Source: Strigomonas culicis (taxonomy: Eukaryota; Euglenozoa; Kinetoplastea; Trypanosomatida; Trypanosomatidae). Taken from it: 64,000 nt of DNA. This document shows positions 18,315 to 28,261 of this stretch, piece by piece (within the stretch, counting starts at the first letter, position 1; every line of letters starts with the position of its first letter). Where the stretch lies: positions 19,985-83,984 of the forward strand of contig AUXH01000012.1 in assembly GCA_000482145.1 (NCBI GenBank). The letters are read 5' to 3'. The notes beneath the pieces were generated by a model. That model was not told where the DNA came from. It worked only from the letters and a program-made list of their open reading frames with translations, and did no database searches. The translations under genes and the position numbers were made by a program.

Positions 18315-21300
18315 ATGTCAAACACCTCTCGCAATTTGCCAAAGTTGAGGCCCACCACGAAAAATTACTCACTTAGTTCCAAGGACCGTGAGCCGGCCGT
18401 CGTCCAACGCTCACAAAAGTTGGCCTCGTCCTATGTCGGCGGTGCTCAGACGCCGAACGGGCAGACGTCGCCTCTGCCTCCAGCGGGGAGTGAACAGCTT
18501 GGTCAGTCGTGCCCGGCCCCCGGGATGGGACCTCTCTCGCTCGGCACGAGTGGCCACACCGCGACCCCCCGCGGGCCTGCCCTCGGCACGACGGGTGCCG
18601 GTGGAGACCACCACACCATGTTTAGACTGTCGCCAGCGGAGAGCTTGGTGGCCGCCCAAAAGGAGGTCATATCGGAGCGCTGGCGGAGTGCGCTGCTCGA
18701 GTACGAAACGGCACTGCGCGAGCTGGTCGTGGAGGGCGCGGAGAAGCCGCCCGATGTGACGAACATCACCAAGGTGGTCCGCATCTACGACGATTTTTGC
18801 CGCGTCGCGGAGGAGCAGTCGCCCTTTCTCGCCGAGATGCTTCGCCTCTTTCGCATGGAGTTCTGCCGCGCCATCTTCTCCAAGCAAAAAGTGTCGCTTA
18901 GCACCCTTGGGAAGGCTACCGTGACGAATATGGATGCGAATGCCAATGATAACTACTGCCACACCTACTTTGAACAGGTGAGCACCCTAGTGCGCGAGAA
19001 CGTACTGCTGTCCGCTGAAGTAGCCGTGGGCAACTCCAAGGAGAGGCTCACGGAGTTGACCCGTGAGGTGCAGTACATGAAGGAGACGCTCGCCCTCTAT
19101 GAGAACGATATTGACCGCCTGACGCGTCAGAACGACACCTCGTTAGAGCAGTACCGCCAGGTGCGTGAACAACTGAAAGCGACCGAAACCAAATACGAAG
19201 CACAAGTGACCAAGTTAGAGTCTGAGATCCAGAACCTCACGGTGGACAATAAGGACATGCAGCTACAGCTCTTCCGTTTGCGAAAGCAGGTGTCCGGCGG
19301 GAGAGCGAAGATCTTGAAGGATAGTTACAAGCAAATGAAACTAGAGAAGATGGGTATGATGTCGTCCTTGTTCGCCGAGGGGGATGAGCGCGTGTCACTG
19401 CTTATCTTGTACAGCCAAGTAGAGAGTCGTCTCAATGAGATCCTGGATACGTACGACAACGAGTACGTCCTTGTGCCCGACAGCGGGAAGCACGAACTGC
19501 AGCGCAAAATGTGTAATACAGTGGTCATCCTGCTCGAAGAGATTCACTTGTGTGAACAAGCCTATCGACGGCTGGTGCCGCCGTCCGACGGCGAACGCGG
19601 GCACGACCAGCGCAAGAAGAGCCGGAAGAGCACTTCCGCGGAAGAAATTGACGAGACAGACGGCTTCCTTGCGGTCATATTCAACCCCAAGATATACGAG
19701 CAGCTCGCCTCGAGAGAGGTTCTTCGCAACAAGATGGAAGAGGCACAGAGACAGCTCAAGGAGATGCGTATAGAGAATGACCCGAACTATGCGGTGTACA
19801 AGCCCTTCCAAGTAGAACGATTTGAGTTGAAGCCCAATGATACAATATCGCGAGAGATAGAGAGCACGAGCACAACGGTTCCGCCGAATGCCACACCCGA
19901 AAGAGAGCGCACCCCTTCGCCACGCGAGCGAATCATGTCTCTCACGAGTGCAGCGGATGTCTCCAAGAAGATGCAGGCCAAGAAGGGGGCCCCTAGCCTC
20001 TTCTTCGGTCCCAAGGACCAAAGTGACAGCAAGTCCGCTCGCGAGATTGTGAACGCGAAGCGGGAAGATTGGGTCAATAATATATTTGGAAATGATGCCA
20101 TTCTCGGTGTTGTGGAAAAGAACGGCATGCAGATTAACACCGTCATGTATCCGCCAACGCACATTGACCAGGACGAGCAATGCACCCGACTGGTGCGCCG
20201 CCCGATGCAGGACATCAGCAGCCGCAAGTTTCTCTCGTCCCTCGACGTGTACGGCGGACGCGACCCGATTCAGCATAAAATGATCTGCACCGTCCATCGC
20301 GTGGACCCGACCGAGGTGATCAACCTGCCGAGTAGCACGAACTACCTTAAGATCAAGTATAAGCCGTCCATGACGAACACGCTGACGAAGGAGGTCTCAC
20401 CCGCCGTGACGACGGAGCTGTCGCCCACTACGGGGGGTTTCTCGTTCAACCGACTCCCCACGGTGGTGGAGCAGAACTACCACACCGCGCAGGCCGCTGT
20501 GGACCAGTGGGGCGGCAAGACCGCCTTTGGGGTAGAGCGCGACTTGGACGAGGAAAAGGAGAAGGCGCTCATGAATGTGCGCGAGAACCTGCGCATCTTC
20601 AAGGAGCTGGCCCACATCCGCGGCGAGGACAACGCGACGAACAACTCCAAGGCAGGCGGCGTGTCTTCCACCACCGCGACCACCATCGCGTTTCAACGAC
20701 TGAATCCAATGTCCCCCAATCGGGCGCCGGAGTGGAACTTGTATCAAAAAATGTTTGGCGGGTATCGCAGCCTTACGCCGCGCATGATCGAGACATCGAC
20801 CCTCGACCACATTATGCTGCAGGCGTGTGACCGGCACTTTCTGCGACTGGAGAACCGCTACGACTTCTGCTATATGGAGGCGAACACCCGCTCCACCAAC
20901 TACCAAATGTGCCTCACGATCGCGGAGCGATATTTCCGCGAGGCCTACGAGCTGACGGACTTCCAGGAATCCATCGTGGACGAACTGGAGGAGCGGTATG
21001 GCTATCCGGAGCTTGTTGCCAAGACGTTTTACGAGATGCTGTGCTACATGGACAGCCTGGCGCCGACGGACCCTGTCGTGAGCCTTTACTTGAGTGTCAT
21101 CCGCGGTTTTTTCCCGCCCACATTCATCCACTTTTTGTGCTTCATGCTGTTCAACTTGAGTTACAGCTGGCCCACCGCGAACCCTTCCGAGGAGGTCAGT
21201 CGCGAGGATGCGCTCACCGTGCTGCGCTACATCTACCGCAACGCGGACAACGTGGTGCACGTGAACATCCATGACACGATGAGTGAGTTTGACATGGCTA

Positions 21301-21611
21301 CTCGCTCTTCCAGCATCACTTTTCTGGGGATGCGGCAGTTCCTCGCGACATCGATCCTGCACATGGAGGAAACCATGACGTTGTACTTTGACAATCTCTT
21401 TCAGAATTGCTTTGAAATGGAGAACATCAAGGAGTACACGTACGAAAACTATGCCGATGTGGTTACGAAGTACTGGCAGGTCAAGCTGGAAAAGAAGTCG
21501 CTCGTCCGTTTTTTGAGCACGGGCCTCGGCTTCAACCGCAGCCCGCTGTTGTCCGTGAAGGATCTCACGTGGGTCGCCTCCAGCGCGTGGTGCTCACAGC
21601 TATGGATGTGA
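18315..21611 (+). CDS. Coiled-coil protein, possibly TSNAXIP1-like / flagellar (unknown function)
   Basis: 1098 residues. The N-terminal ~110 residues are Pro/Ser/Gly-rich and disordered. Residues about 115-200 form a helical region (LLEYETALRELVV, RIYDDFCRVAEEQSPFLAEML), and about 215-335 a strong heptad coiled coil. The layout of a helical segment with F/Y-rich turns followed by a coiled coil recalls the N-terminal domain of animal TSNAXIP1 proteins, known from cilia and testis; this is a weak, memory-based resemblance. The middle (about 430-680) is charged and low-complexity. The C-terminal 300 residues are an alpha-helical, aromatic-rich globular region with EF-hand-like spacing but no clear calcium loop. 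No enzyme motif was seen. A flagellar or cytoskeletal role is an inference. Confidence 0.75.
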   Translation: MSNTSRNLPKLRPTTKNYSLSSKDREPAVVQRSQKLASSYVGGAQTPNGQTSPLPPAGSEQLGQSCPAPGMGPLSLGTSGHTATPRGPALGTTGAGGDHHTMFRLSPAESLVAAQKEVISERWRSALLEYETALRELVVEGAEKPPDVTNITKVVRIYDDFCRVAEEQSPFLAEMLRLFRMEFCRAIFSKQKVSLSTLGKATVTNMDANANDNYCHTYFEQVSTLVRENVLLSAEVAVGNSKERLTELTREVQYMKETLALYENDIDRLTRQNDTSLEQYRQVREQLKATETKYEAQVTKLESEIQNLTVDNKDMQLQLFRLRKQVSGGRAKILKDSYKQMKLEKMGMMSSLFAEGDERVSLLILYSQVESRLNEILDTYDNEYVLVPDSGKHELQRKMCNTVVILLEEIHLCEQAYRRLVPPSDGERGHDQRKKSRKSTSAEEIDETDGFLAVIFNPKIYEQLASREVLRNKMEEAQRQLKEMRIENDPNYAVYKPFQVERFELKPNDTISREIESTSTTVPPNATPERERTPSPRERIMSLTSAADVSKKMQAKKGAPSLFFGPKDQSDSKSAREIVNAKREDWVNNIFGNDAILGVVEKNGMQINTVMYPPTHIDQDEQCTRLVRRPMQDISSRKFLSSLDVYGGRDPIQHKMICTVHRVDPTEVINLPSSTNYLKIKYKPSMTNTLTKEVSPAVTTELSPTTGGFSFNRLPTVVEQNYHTAQAAVDQWGGKTAFGVERDLDEEKEKALMNVRENLRIFKELAHIRGEDNATNNSKAGGVSSTTATTIAFQRLNPMSPNRAPEWNLYQKMFGGYRSLTPRMIETSTLDHIMLQACDRHFLRLENRYDFCYMEANTRSTNYQMCLTIAERYFREAYELTDFQESIVDELEERYGYPELVAKTFYEMLCYMDSLAPTDPVVSLYLSVIRGFFPPTFIHFLCFMLFNLSYSWPTANPSEEVSREDALTVLRYIYRNADNVVHVNIHDTMSEFDMATRSSSITFLGMRQFLATSILHMEETMTLYFDNLFQNCFEMENIKEYTYENYADVVTKYWQVKLEKKSLVRFLSTGLGFNRSPLLSVKDLTWVASSAWCSQLWM

Positions 21612-22079
21612 GCTTCACTTACAAGTGTAAGTTATGCGTCTATTCCAATACATACAAATCTATATATTCATATGCATGTGGAGCGAGTGTGCATCGATTC
21701 CATGTAACCATATACCACTCTGTATCTTTTCTTTTCTTTTGCTCCAGAACCACAACAACGCACAACAACAACAAAAAAAAATGGGGCTTTCCTGCGAGCA
21801 GAAATGTACATACTACGTGTAGAACAAACAAGGAAAGCAATAAGTGCAAGAAGGAAGTATAGTTTTTCGGCTCTTTTCATAGATTTTGTGTGATATCTAT
21901 CCGCAGTGCATGTGTAGCCTACTTTAAGCTTTTGGTAATGCATTACTTCCTTGCTCCTTCTCTATTACCCTGGTTTCTTTTGTCACTTCCTTATAGTTAC
22001 TCCTGCCTAAAGTCATTGGGTCATTGTCCTTCGCCTGTTTCTTTGTTTTCTTTGTATTTATTTGCTTACACTACTAAAC
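21612..22079. other. Intergenic spacer
   Basis: No credible gene. Contains a CAACAACAA-type stretch and an A run at about 21773-21781, then T/C-rich sequence from about 21940 that leads to the next gene. Confidence 0.55.
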
Positions 22080-22448
22080 ATGGGAGACGTGGACCCTACG
22101 ACATTTTCGCTGCGGCCCGACCACTTGCACAAGTTCCGTCCGAATGAGATTAAGCCCATTGTGCGTGACATCTTGGAGTCACGTTTAGAGGGCCAGGAGT
22201 ACAAGGCCGACGAGGTGCAAAGCATCAGCAAGGAGATTGCCGATCTCGTGCGCGACAAGATTCGAGCAATGGAGTTGGATAGGTACAAGATCCTGGTCCA
22301 CTGCATGATTGGCGAACAGAAGGGCGCGGGCCTCCGCGCCGGCTGCAAAATGTTCTGGGACTCTGACACGGACAACTACTTGGAGGAGGCCTATATTAGT
22401 AAGCACTTGTTTGCCGTCATAACGGTGTTCGGCGTGTATCAGTACTGA
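22080..22448 (+). CDS. Tctex1-type dynein light chain
   Basis: 122 residues, the usual size for this family. The Tctex1/DYNLT fold is recognisable from the N-terminal helix region (FRPNEIKPIVRDILESRL), a second helix (VQSISKEIADLVRDKIRAM) and the C-terminal beta strands (YKILVHCMIGEQKGAGLR, CKMFWDSDTDNYLEEAY, HLFAVITVFGVYQY). These proteins dimerise and link dynein intermediate chains to cargo, either in cytoplasmic dynein or in axonemal and intraflagellar-transport dyneins. Which motor this one serves cannot be told. A TTG six codons upstream is in frame, but the first ATG gives the expected MGDVD start. Confidence 0.9.
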   Translation: MGDVDPTTFSLRPDHLHKFRPNEIKPIVRDILESRLEGQEYKADEVQSISKEIADLVRDKIRAMELDRYKILVHCMIGEQKGAGLRAGCKMFWDSDTDNYLEEAYISKHLFAVITVFGVYQY

Positions 22449-22780
22449 GATGGAGAAGACGATTCTTCCGATTCCCTCCTGTTTTTTTTTTCTCTTTCTC
22501 TTCATGGTCGGTGCCAATTATTCCTTCGTCCAATGTACAAATGGACACATAGACATGATGTAAAAAAAAAAAAATGAGCAAAGGAGTCTGATCGGTTTTA
22601 TTAGAAACAGAAAACATCTCCATAGTAAGCTTACTGGGTGTAAGCATAGAGAAAACTGCATTCCTTATCTGCCTCTCGATAATAGTCAATAATACGGTTT
22701 CTTCGTCTTCCCCTCCCCCTCTTTTTTTGGCTTCTTGCACATTCATCTGCTATACGTCTTTGATCATTAGAAGCTACGTC
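22449..22780. other. Intergenic spacer
   Basis: T-rich and A-rich patches (A run about 22561-22573). A polypyrimidine tract at about 22699-22728 and an AG at 22769-22770 give a plausible acceptor 10 nt before the next ATG. Confidence 0.55.
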
Positions 22781-24448
22781 ATGATGCGGCACAATTCCCG
22801 CAGTACATGGACGTCGAGACCATACGGAGACGCACTACTGGGCGCGCGACGAACTCAGTTTTCCGGTAACAACATGGCGTCCACACTTTCGAAAAAGGCC
22901 TACGGACACCCCTTAGCGCCGAAGAATCCTTCCCAACGCAACATTGTCGTGCCCAACTCGGTTCACGCCAAGTACAACGCACCCGAGCGGCTCACCGCGG
23001 AGCAGATGAAGCGGGAGGCCCAGAAAGCCCTCCTTCTTCAGCTGCAACAGAGTGTCCTGTGGGAGGGCACGGTCATCGACGACACCGAACATGACCTCAT
23101 TCAGCACTTTATTAAAATTAGTAAAAACGGCAAGTACCGAAACTCGCAAAACCTCCTGGTGGTGGGCGGCAGAGAGATGATCCGAGAGCTCTGTGCCGGT
23201 GGCAACGCGCCGAAACACCTGCTGGTGACGGAGGGCAAGGTGATACCCGACTGGGCGCACGAACAAGACGGCATGGAAATTGTCCGCGTGCAGCGCCACG
23301 TCGCGGATGCCTGCTCCCCGGGAAACGACGGTTTTGTGGGGGAGTTTGCCATTCCTCCACCGCCACCCAAGGAGCACCTCATCGCGAACAAGCAGCGCCT
23401 GGGGCGCGTGCTTGTGCTGGACAACGTGGACGACCCGGGCGTGCTGGGCACCATTCTGCGCACGGCCGTCGGGTTTCAGTATGACGCCATCGTCGCGACG
23501 AATCACTGTGCGGACTTGTACGACCATCGTGTCATTCGCGCGGCCCGCGGGGCCCACTTTCAGCGCGGCGTGCCCATCTACACCCTGCGCGACGAGGACG
23601 GCGACAACGTGTACGGCATGCTCAACCACGTCGCCGAGCGCAACAACCTGATGCCGGTGTGTGTGAGCGGGCAGGACGATGCCAGCGCGAGCACCGAAGC
23701 GGAGAGCGGCACCTTCCGGTCCGCCGTTGCGGGCCTCACCGTGCCCATCGCCTTACCCGCGCGCGCTCCGAGCCGCGCCACTCTTTCCGACTTTTGCCTC
23801 GACCGCTTCACCAAGCGGGATGGGGTGAAGGAGAAGGGCTACATGCTCTTTGCCGGACCGAATCATAAGCGCAACATGCTCCAGCGTCTCTGCGCGCGCG
23901 TGGCACGGCCGACGACGCAGCTCTTGGTCGATAGCATGCCGTCCGACTGCGACCTGCTGCTGCCGCTCTCCGTCGCGATGCACGCGCTGCGACCCGCCGG
24001 CGACTGGGACTACCTGCCCCTCGCGGAGAAGCACACCGCCTCGTCGATGGAGCTCCAGACGCGGAAGATGTCGGTCGACATTGGCGCGAATCGGCTCTCC
24101 GTCGACGCGTCGGACCTGAACCTGGACGAGGAGGAGCAGGTGAATGCCGCGAACACACGAAACGAGTTCCGCAAGTGGAGGCGCCTGCGCAAGAAGCAGA
24201 TGAGCGACTACGACTTCTGGCTGAGCGCGGAGGAGCGGCGCGTGCAAGAGATGCTGCGGAATGAGCAGCGCCGGAAGGCCACGCCGTGGCAGGCCGAGGA
24301 GACCCACAAGGAGAAGGGCGCTGCCGGGTTGCCCGAGTGGGTGCCCAACATCATCGACGAGTATCGCCAGTCGTTGGACCGCGACCGCCTGGTGGAGGAG
24401 CGGGAAACGAGTGAGGCCTTTGTGCGCCCCCCTAACTATGACAATTAA
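22781..24448 (+). CDS. SpoU/TrmH-family RNA 2'-O-methyltransferase-like protein, mitochondrial
   Basis: 555 residues. The Arg/Ser/Thr-rich start (MMRHNSRSTWTSRPYG) resembles a mitochondrial presequence. A substrate-binding-like domain (NLLVVGGREMIRELC) precedes a SPOUT knot domain beginning LVLDNVDDPGVLGTILRTA near residue 215, which is motif 1 with its Arg. Motifs 2 and 3 are weak: the region GYMLFAGPNHKRNM lacks the usual GxE, and DCDLLLPLSVAMHAL lacks the Asn normally found before the Ser. About 100 residues are inserted between motifs 1 and 2, and a ~130-residue charged C-terminal extension follows. Related proteins methylate large-subunit rRNA (the MRM1/MRM3 group). Trypanosome mitoribosome assembly intermediates are known to contain SpoU-type proteins, some possibly acting as scaffolds, and this could be one of them. 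Confidence 0.8.
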   Translation: MMRHNSRSTWTSRPYGDALLGARRTQFSGNNMASTLSKKAYGHPLAPKNPSQRNIVVPNSVHAKYNAPERLTAEQMKREAQKALLLQLQQSVLWEGTVIDDTEHDLIQHFIKISKNGKYRNSQNLLVVGGREMIRELCAGGNAPKHLLVTEGKVIPDWAHEQDGMEIVRVQRHVADACSPGNDGFVGEFAIPPPPPKEHLIANKQRLGRVLVLDNVDDPGVLGTILRTAVGFQYDAIVATNHCADLYDHRVIRAARGAHFQRGVPIYTLRDEDGDNVYGMLNHVAERNNLMPVCVSGQDDASASTEAESGTFRSAVAGLTVPIALPARAPSRATLSDFCLDRFTKRDGVKEKGYMLFAGPNHKRNMLQRLCARVARPTTQLLVDSMPSDCDLLLPLSVAMHALRPAGDWDYLPLAEKHTASSMELQTRKMSVDIGANRLSVDASDLNLDEEEQVNAANTRNEFRKWRRLRKKQMSDYDFWLSAEERRVQEMLRNEQRRKATPWQAEETHKEKGAAGLPEWVPNIIDEYRQSLDRDRLVEERETSEAFVRPPNYDN

Positions 24449-24841
24449 TACTACTAATAAGGAGATGTAGGACGCCCGCATGAAGAGAGTTCTGAGAGTT
24501 ACGACTCTGAGTATGCAGGGGATACTTGTTCACACATGATATGATTACATTTTTCTCTCTTGTTCTGTATAAACCACTCTATTTTGGACGCTACGTTTTT
24601 TTTTTTGGATCAACTGCGGCTGACATGGCAGTGACATGTTGCTCATACTTTCTGTCTCTTTAATGAGTATTTGATCATTGCGGTATGTATTTGTATATGT
24701 AATGATACACGCCATGTTTTTTTTTCTTTTCCTTGCCGTTTTATTCTTCCATATGGTTTCAAGTAAAGTTAGCATTTATATTTTTCTCCTTGCCTTTAAC
24801 GTATTCCGCTTCTGGATAAATAGACACGCCATAAAGAACAA
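24449..24841. other. Intergenic spacer
   Basis: No gene seen. T runs at about 24597-24606 and 24717-24730 and a pyrimidine-rich stretch at 24780-24800 before the Bet5 start. Confidence 0.55.
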
Positions 24842-25264
24842 ATGACGCTCTTCTGCATTTATATATTTAATCGGTATGGTGACACCATCTTCTACAAACA
24901 GTGGAAGCGCCCCCGCTCCGTCCCGGAGGGCGAGGGTAGTCTCGTGGGCGGCTTCATATACACGCTTCAGCACATCTCTTCTCAGATGTCGACAACCGGG
25001 ACAGGCGGTCTTCGTGCAGTCCAAACGCCGTTCTATAAACTGCACTACTTCCAAACCCTCACTGGGTACCGTGTGGCTCTCTTGACAGACAAGGATATGA
25101 ACACCGCTTTCGCGCAGATGGTTCTGGCGGAGATGTTCAAAGGTCCGTTCACGTCCTGCGTCACCAAGTGCCCAACGTACACCCATGCGCAAGGCGTCGT
25201 TATTAGTGGATCCGAGTTTGAGGAAGGCCTCGATGCCCTCTTTCGATCCAAAAAGATGATATGA
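24842..25264 (+). CDS. BET5: TRAPP complex subunit Bet5/TRAPPC1
   Basis: 140 residues, the family's normal length. The start MTLFCIYIFNRYGDTIFY is the typical longin-like beta strand of the sybindin family. It is followed by the helix LVGGFIYTLQHISSQM and the conserved YKLHYFQTLTGYRVALLTD strand pair, which matches Bet5. Bet5 is a core subunit of TRAPP, the exchange factor for Rab1/Ypt1 in ER-to-Golgi and autophagy trafficking. The remaining helix (AFAQMVLAEMFKGPFTSCV) completes the fold. It needs no targeting sequence. Confidence 0.9.
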   Translation: MTLFCIYIFNRYGDTIFYKQWKRPRSVPEGEGSLVGGFIYTLQHISSQMSTTGTGGLRAVQTPFYKLHYFQTLTGYRVALLTDKDMNTAFAQMVLAEMFKGPFTSCVTKCPTYTHAQGVVISGSEFEEGLDALFRSKKMI

Positions 25265-25590
25265 ATGACCCAGTGGCACTCTCTGTGTGTGTGTCTGTGC
25301 GTATTGATTGTGGTGGTTGGTTGATAAGATGCGCCTGTTTCTGTTTGTTTTGCTTGATTCCTTTATTCACTGTATATTGAAACACAGTTACGGTGTCGAA
25401 AACAACAACACATTGAAAGACATGCACGTATCTCTCACGTTCTGTGTATTGGTGGTTGTAGTTGTGGTAGCGAGGACACCTACTACCTTCTTCTGTTTCC
25501 GTGTCACCGCTGTGTCTTCCTTTTTTCTTCCATTATTGTTTTGTTCTTCGCTGAAAGGAAAAGCAGATACGTATAGTATTCGACTCACGC
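25265..25590. other. Intergenic spacer
   Basis: No credible gene. GT-rich start (about 25285-25300), then T-rich sequence with a pyrimidine stretch at about 25505-25545 before the pseudokinase gene. Confidence 0.55.
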
Positions 25591-27957
25591 ATGTTTGAAG
25601 AATCGGAGGGGCACGTACTTCGCCTGGAGTATGTGCTGAAAAGAAACAAATGGAACACGATCTACCGCGCGAGCCGGTGGCAAAAGGAAAGGGAAGAAAC
25701 GGAGTGCACGAGTCCTTCCCACAGCGGGATGGAGGCCGCAGGGGGTCGGCTTTCCCCTCCGCCTCGCACGCCGCTCGCACCGGCGAGCGGGTTGCCGTAC
25801 TCTCTGCTGCGGTCCACGGCCGTTGTGGTGAAGGAGATGTGTCTGGACGAGCTCACTACTAGCGTCTCCAGCTTCATGGACCAAGCCGCCTTCCTCACGA
25901 ACGCGCTGCACCCGCACTTGGTGCGTACCTTGTCCGTGTTCTGCAACGCGGGCGGGCAGTCTAACTTGGAGGGTATCCCGTGCGCTGCGCGCGCGAGGTC
26001 GAGCAGCGACCCGACGGGGAACGGGTCCATGGTGAGTCTGCCAACCGACGCGGCCGTGTCGACGCTGCAGCTGTCCGCGCAGCCCTCTCTCTGTGTGGTG
26101 GAGCAACTGGTCGAGGGCTGCAGCGTGCACGAGTACATTGCGAAGGTGTGCATGCCGGCGCGCGAGCGACTGCTGCGTCCGCAGGCGGAAAGGCAGGAAG
26201 GGGGCGGGATGGAGGCAGGAAGGGGAGCCGTTACCGCGGCTAGCGTCGCGTGTGGCATGAAACCCGCGTTCATCGCGGCCATCCTGTACGACGTCCTGCG
26301 AGCGCTGCGTTACCTCCACGAAGACTGTCACTACGTTCACCGGCACCTGACCATCGCAGCCCTGCTGATCGACAAGCAGAACGGTAAAGTGAAGCTGGGA
26401 AATCTGCTCAAGCTCGGACAGGTGCTGAACCCCGAGGAGGGCTGTCGCAGAGTATGGGGTGGCCTCGAATTTGCGGCGCCGGAGGTGCTCCAGTGGGGCA
26501 CGATGCACCCCACGACAGGGGCCCTGTGCACCTACGCGTTTGCCGTAGACATTTGGTCCGTCGGCATCGTGGCCTTGGAGATGGCGCTTGGCCTCTTTGC
26601 CTCCGCGGAGCCGCAATTTGCGAAGTACGTGGAGCTGTTTGGGAAGGCGCCGTGCTCCTGCGAGGCGGGGGGTGCCGTCGCGGCGAGCCAGGTGGCGCCG
26701 GCGCTCATCGCGGACGAGACGCTCGCCGACTTCGTCGCGTGCTGCCTGCGGGTGGAGCAGTCCGTGCGGCCGGATGCGCGGTCGCTGCTCACGCACCCCT
26801 TCTTTGCGCAGCACCGCGCGGATTCGCTGCTCGACCGCTCGCGCACCATCATCGGCGTCGTCGACGCGGTCGAGGTGGCGCGGACGGAGCCCGCCGCCGC
26901 GGCGACGTCGACGGAGCTGCCCAAGACGACGAAGCGCACGAGCACCATCACGACCGCGTCGACCCCGCGGACGACCCCCGCCGGCGTGTTCCTCAACACG
27001 GATCACGACAGCGGCGGCGCGAACACGGAGCACAACACGAGCCTGCATGGCGACGCGTCCCGGGTGCTGCCCGACTCGCACGCGGCGTCCTTGGGGAACA
27101 GCATGTACGCTGGGCGCACAGCTGCACCCGCACCGCCCCCGCCGGCTCCTGCCATGGCGACGGAAAACACGGCAGAGCGAGTGGAAATGCTGAAGCGTGC
27201 CTTTTACAACGCACGCAGTGGTCCGACCGTTCTTTCCGAGTCGTTTCCGCACTTTCACTGGGACCTGCCACCGCACCTGCTTTACATGGAGTCTTGGAAC
27301 GACAGTACCGCGGGAGACAAGAGCACCGCGGCGAGTGCCAAGGGCAGAGGCCCGCAGGGCAACGCCGCCGCCACGCGGAAGACGCTCTTTGAAGCCGTGA
27401 TCCATCCAGCGGCTGGGGAGAGCCTGCGTACGATCCAACAAGTGCACCGCGCGCTGCGCAAGATGCATCCGGACACCCTGAAGGAACTGCAGTCCACAGG
27501 CCAGATCGCCTTCTCCACGGACGACTTGCGCCAAACGGTGCGAAACACAAAGAGCGTCGAAAAGACGCTCAATCAGATTGACAAGGCATTCCGGAAGCTT
27601 GCGAGTGAGGAGGGGGAGTTGTTGGGCCTCTTCTGTGAGCAGCTCGCTACGCAGCTGCTCTCCAGTCCGGAGAACGTGGATACGCTACAGCATGCGGCGA
27701 TGAGTCTGCAGACGCTTTTTGCGCACAGCAATGCGGCGATGGGAGGAACAAACCAGTACCTCAACGGTAGCAGTGAGGCTCCACCACAATCTGTGGAAAG
27801 AAAGACACCAGCACCACAGGCTTCTCCACAGGCTCTGGGGTTTGCCGCGCGCATGCCAGTGCACCGCGAAGCGACTGGTGCTGGTGGGAAGATGGAAGTG
27901 GCAACGGGAAACGCATCTGCCTTCTTGTATAATCAGTGGCTATCAAAACAGTCATAG
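25591..27957 (+). CDS. STRAD-like STE20-group pseudokinase
   Basis: 788 residues with a kinase-like fold in the first ~405. The ATP-site lysine is kept (K81 in AVVVKEM). The glycine loop is absent (LKRNKWNTIYRA), the catalytic HRD is HRH (250-252) and the DFG is LGN (269-271). APE is kept (296-298, FAAPEVL), as is DIWSVGIVALEM. Long insertions, about 40 residues before the lysine strand and about 60 in the hinge region, are low-complexity. The pattern YLHEDCHYVHRHLT...KVKLG resembles STRAD, the pseudokinase that binds and activates LKB1 with MO25 in animals. The C-terminal ~380 residues are Thr/Ala-rich and then helical (LKRAFYNARSG, LNQIDKAFRKLAS). No phosphotransfer is expected; scaffold or allosteric activator is the likely role. 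Confidence 0.78.
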   Translation: MFEESEGHVLRLEYVLKRNKWNTIYRASRWQKEREETECTSPSHSGMEAAGGRLSPPPRTPLAPASGLPYSLLRSTAVVVKEMCLDELTTSVSSFMDQAAFLTNALHPHLVRTLSVFCNAGGQSNLEGIPCAARARSSSDPTGNGSMVSLPTDAAVSTLQLSAQPSLCVVEQLVEGCSVHEYIAKVCMPARERLLRPQAERQEGGGMEAGRGAVTAASVACGMKPAFIAAILYDVLRALRYLHEDCHYVHRHLTIAALLIDKQNGKVKLGNLLKLGQVLNPEEGCRRVWGGLEFAAPEVLQWGTMHPTTGALCTYAFAVDIWSVGIVALEMALGLFASAEPQFAKYVELFGKAPCSCEAGGAVAASQVAPALIADETLADFVACCLRVEQSVRPDARSLLTHPFFAQHRADSLLDRSRTIIGVVDAVEVARTEPAAAATSTELPKTTKRTSTITTASTPRTTPAGVFLNTDHDSGGANTEHNTSLHGDASRVLPDSHAASLGNSMYAGRTAAPAPPPPAPAMATENTAERVEMLKRAFYNARSGPTVLSESFPHFHWDLPPHLLYMESWNDSTAGDKSTAASAKGRGPQGNAAATRKTLFEAVIHPAAGESLRTIQQVHRALRKMHPDTLKELQSTGQIAFSTDDLRQTVRNTKSVEKTLNQIDKAFRKLASEEGELLGLFCEQLATQLLSSPENVDTLQHAAMSLQTLFAHSNAAMGGTNQYLNGSSEAPPQSVERKTPAPQASPQALGFAARMPVHREATGAGGKMEVATGNASAFLYNQWLSKQS

Positions 27958-28261
27958 ACACTTCACGACTATATAGTTCGTACCCTGTCATCACAGTTTG
28001 GGAAGAGGAGAGAACAGTTTTGTTTTTCCCCTTTGTATTCACAAGAGAAGCAAAGAGGACGGTGGGGCTAACTTCTCGCAGCGTGACTTTTCTTCAGTGT
28101 GTTTGTCATTCAAGTTGTCTCTCTTCTCTCGCCTCAACATTTGCTTTTTTTTTTTGGTCTACGTCGTTGTTTCATTTTCTTCTTGTTGTAAGAAGGATTG
28201 ATTCTCGCAAAAGGTTTACGACTATTTCTTTCTCTCTCTTTACCTTTACACGGCTGGTGGG
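27958..28261. other. Intergenic spacer
   Basis: About 300 bp, no gene. A T run at 28146-28156 and a pyrimidine-rich stretch precede the TAAG near 28188-28191. ATG follows at 28262. Confidence 0.55.

Noticed and set aside
26454..27392. Second + strand frame (312 codons) inside the pseudokinase gene
   Set aside because: Gly/Arg/Ala-rich out-of-frame translation of the same GC-rich stretch, no domain.
25585..27534. Antisense open frame of 649 codons over the pseudokinase
   Set aside because: Arg/His/Val-rich translation with no motif; the + strand frame has a clear kinase fold.
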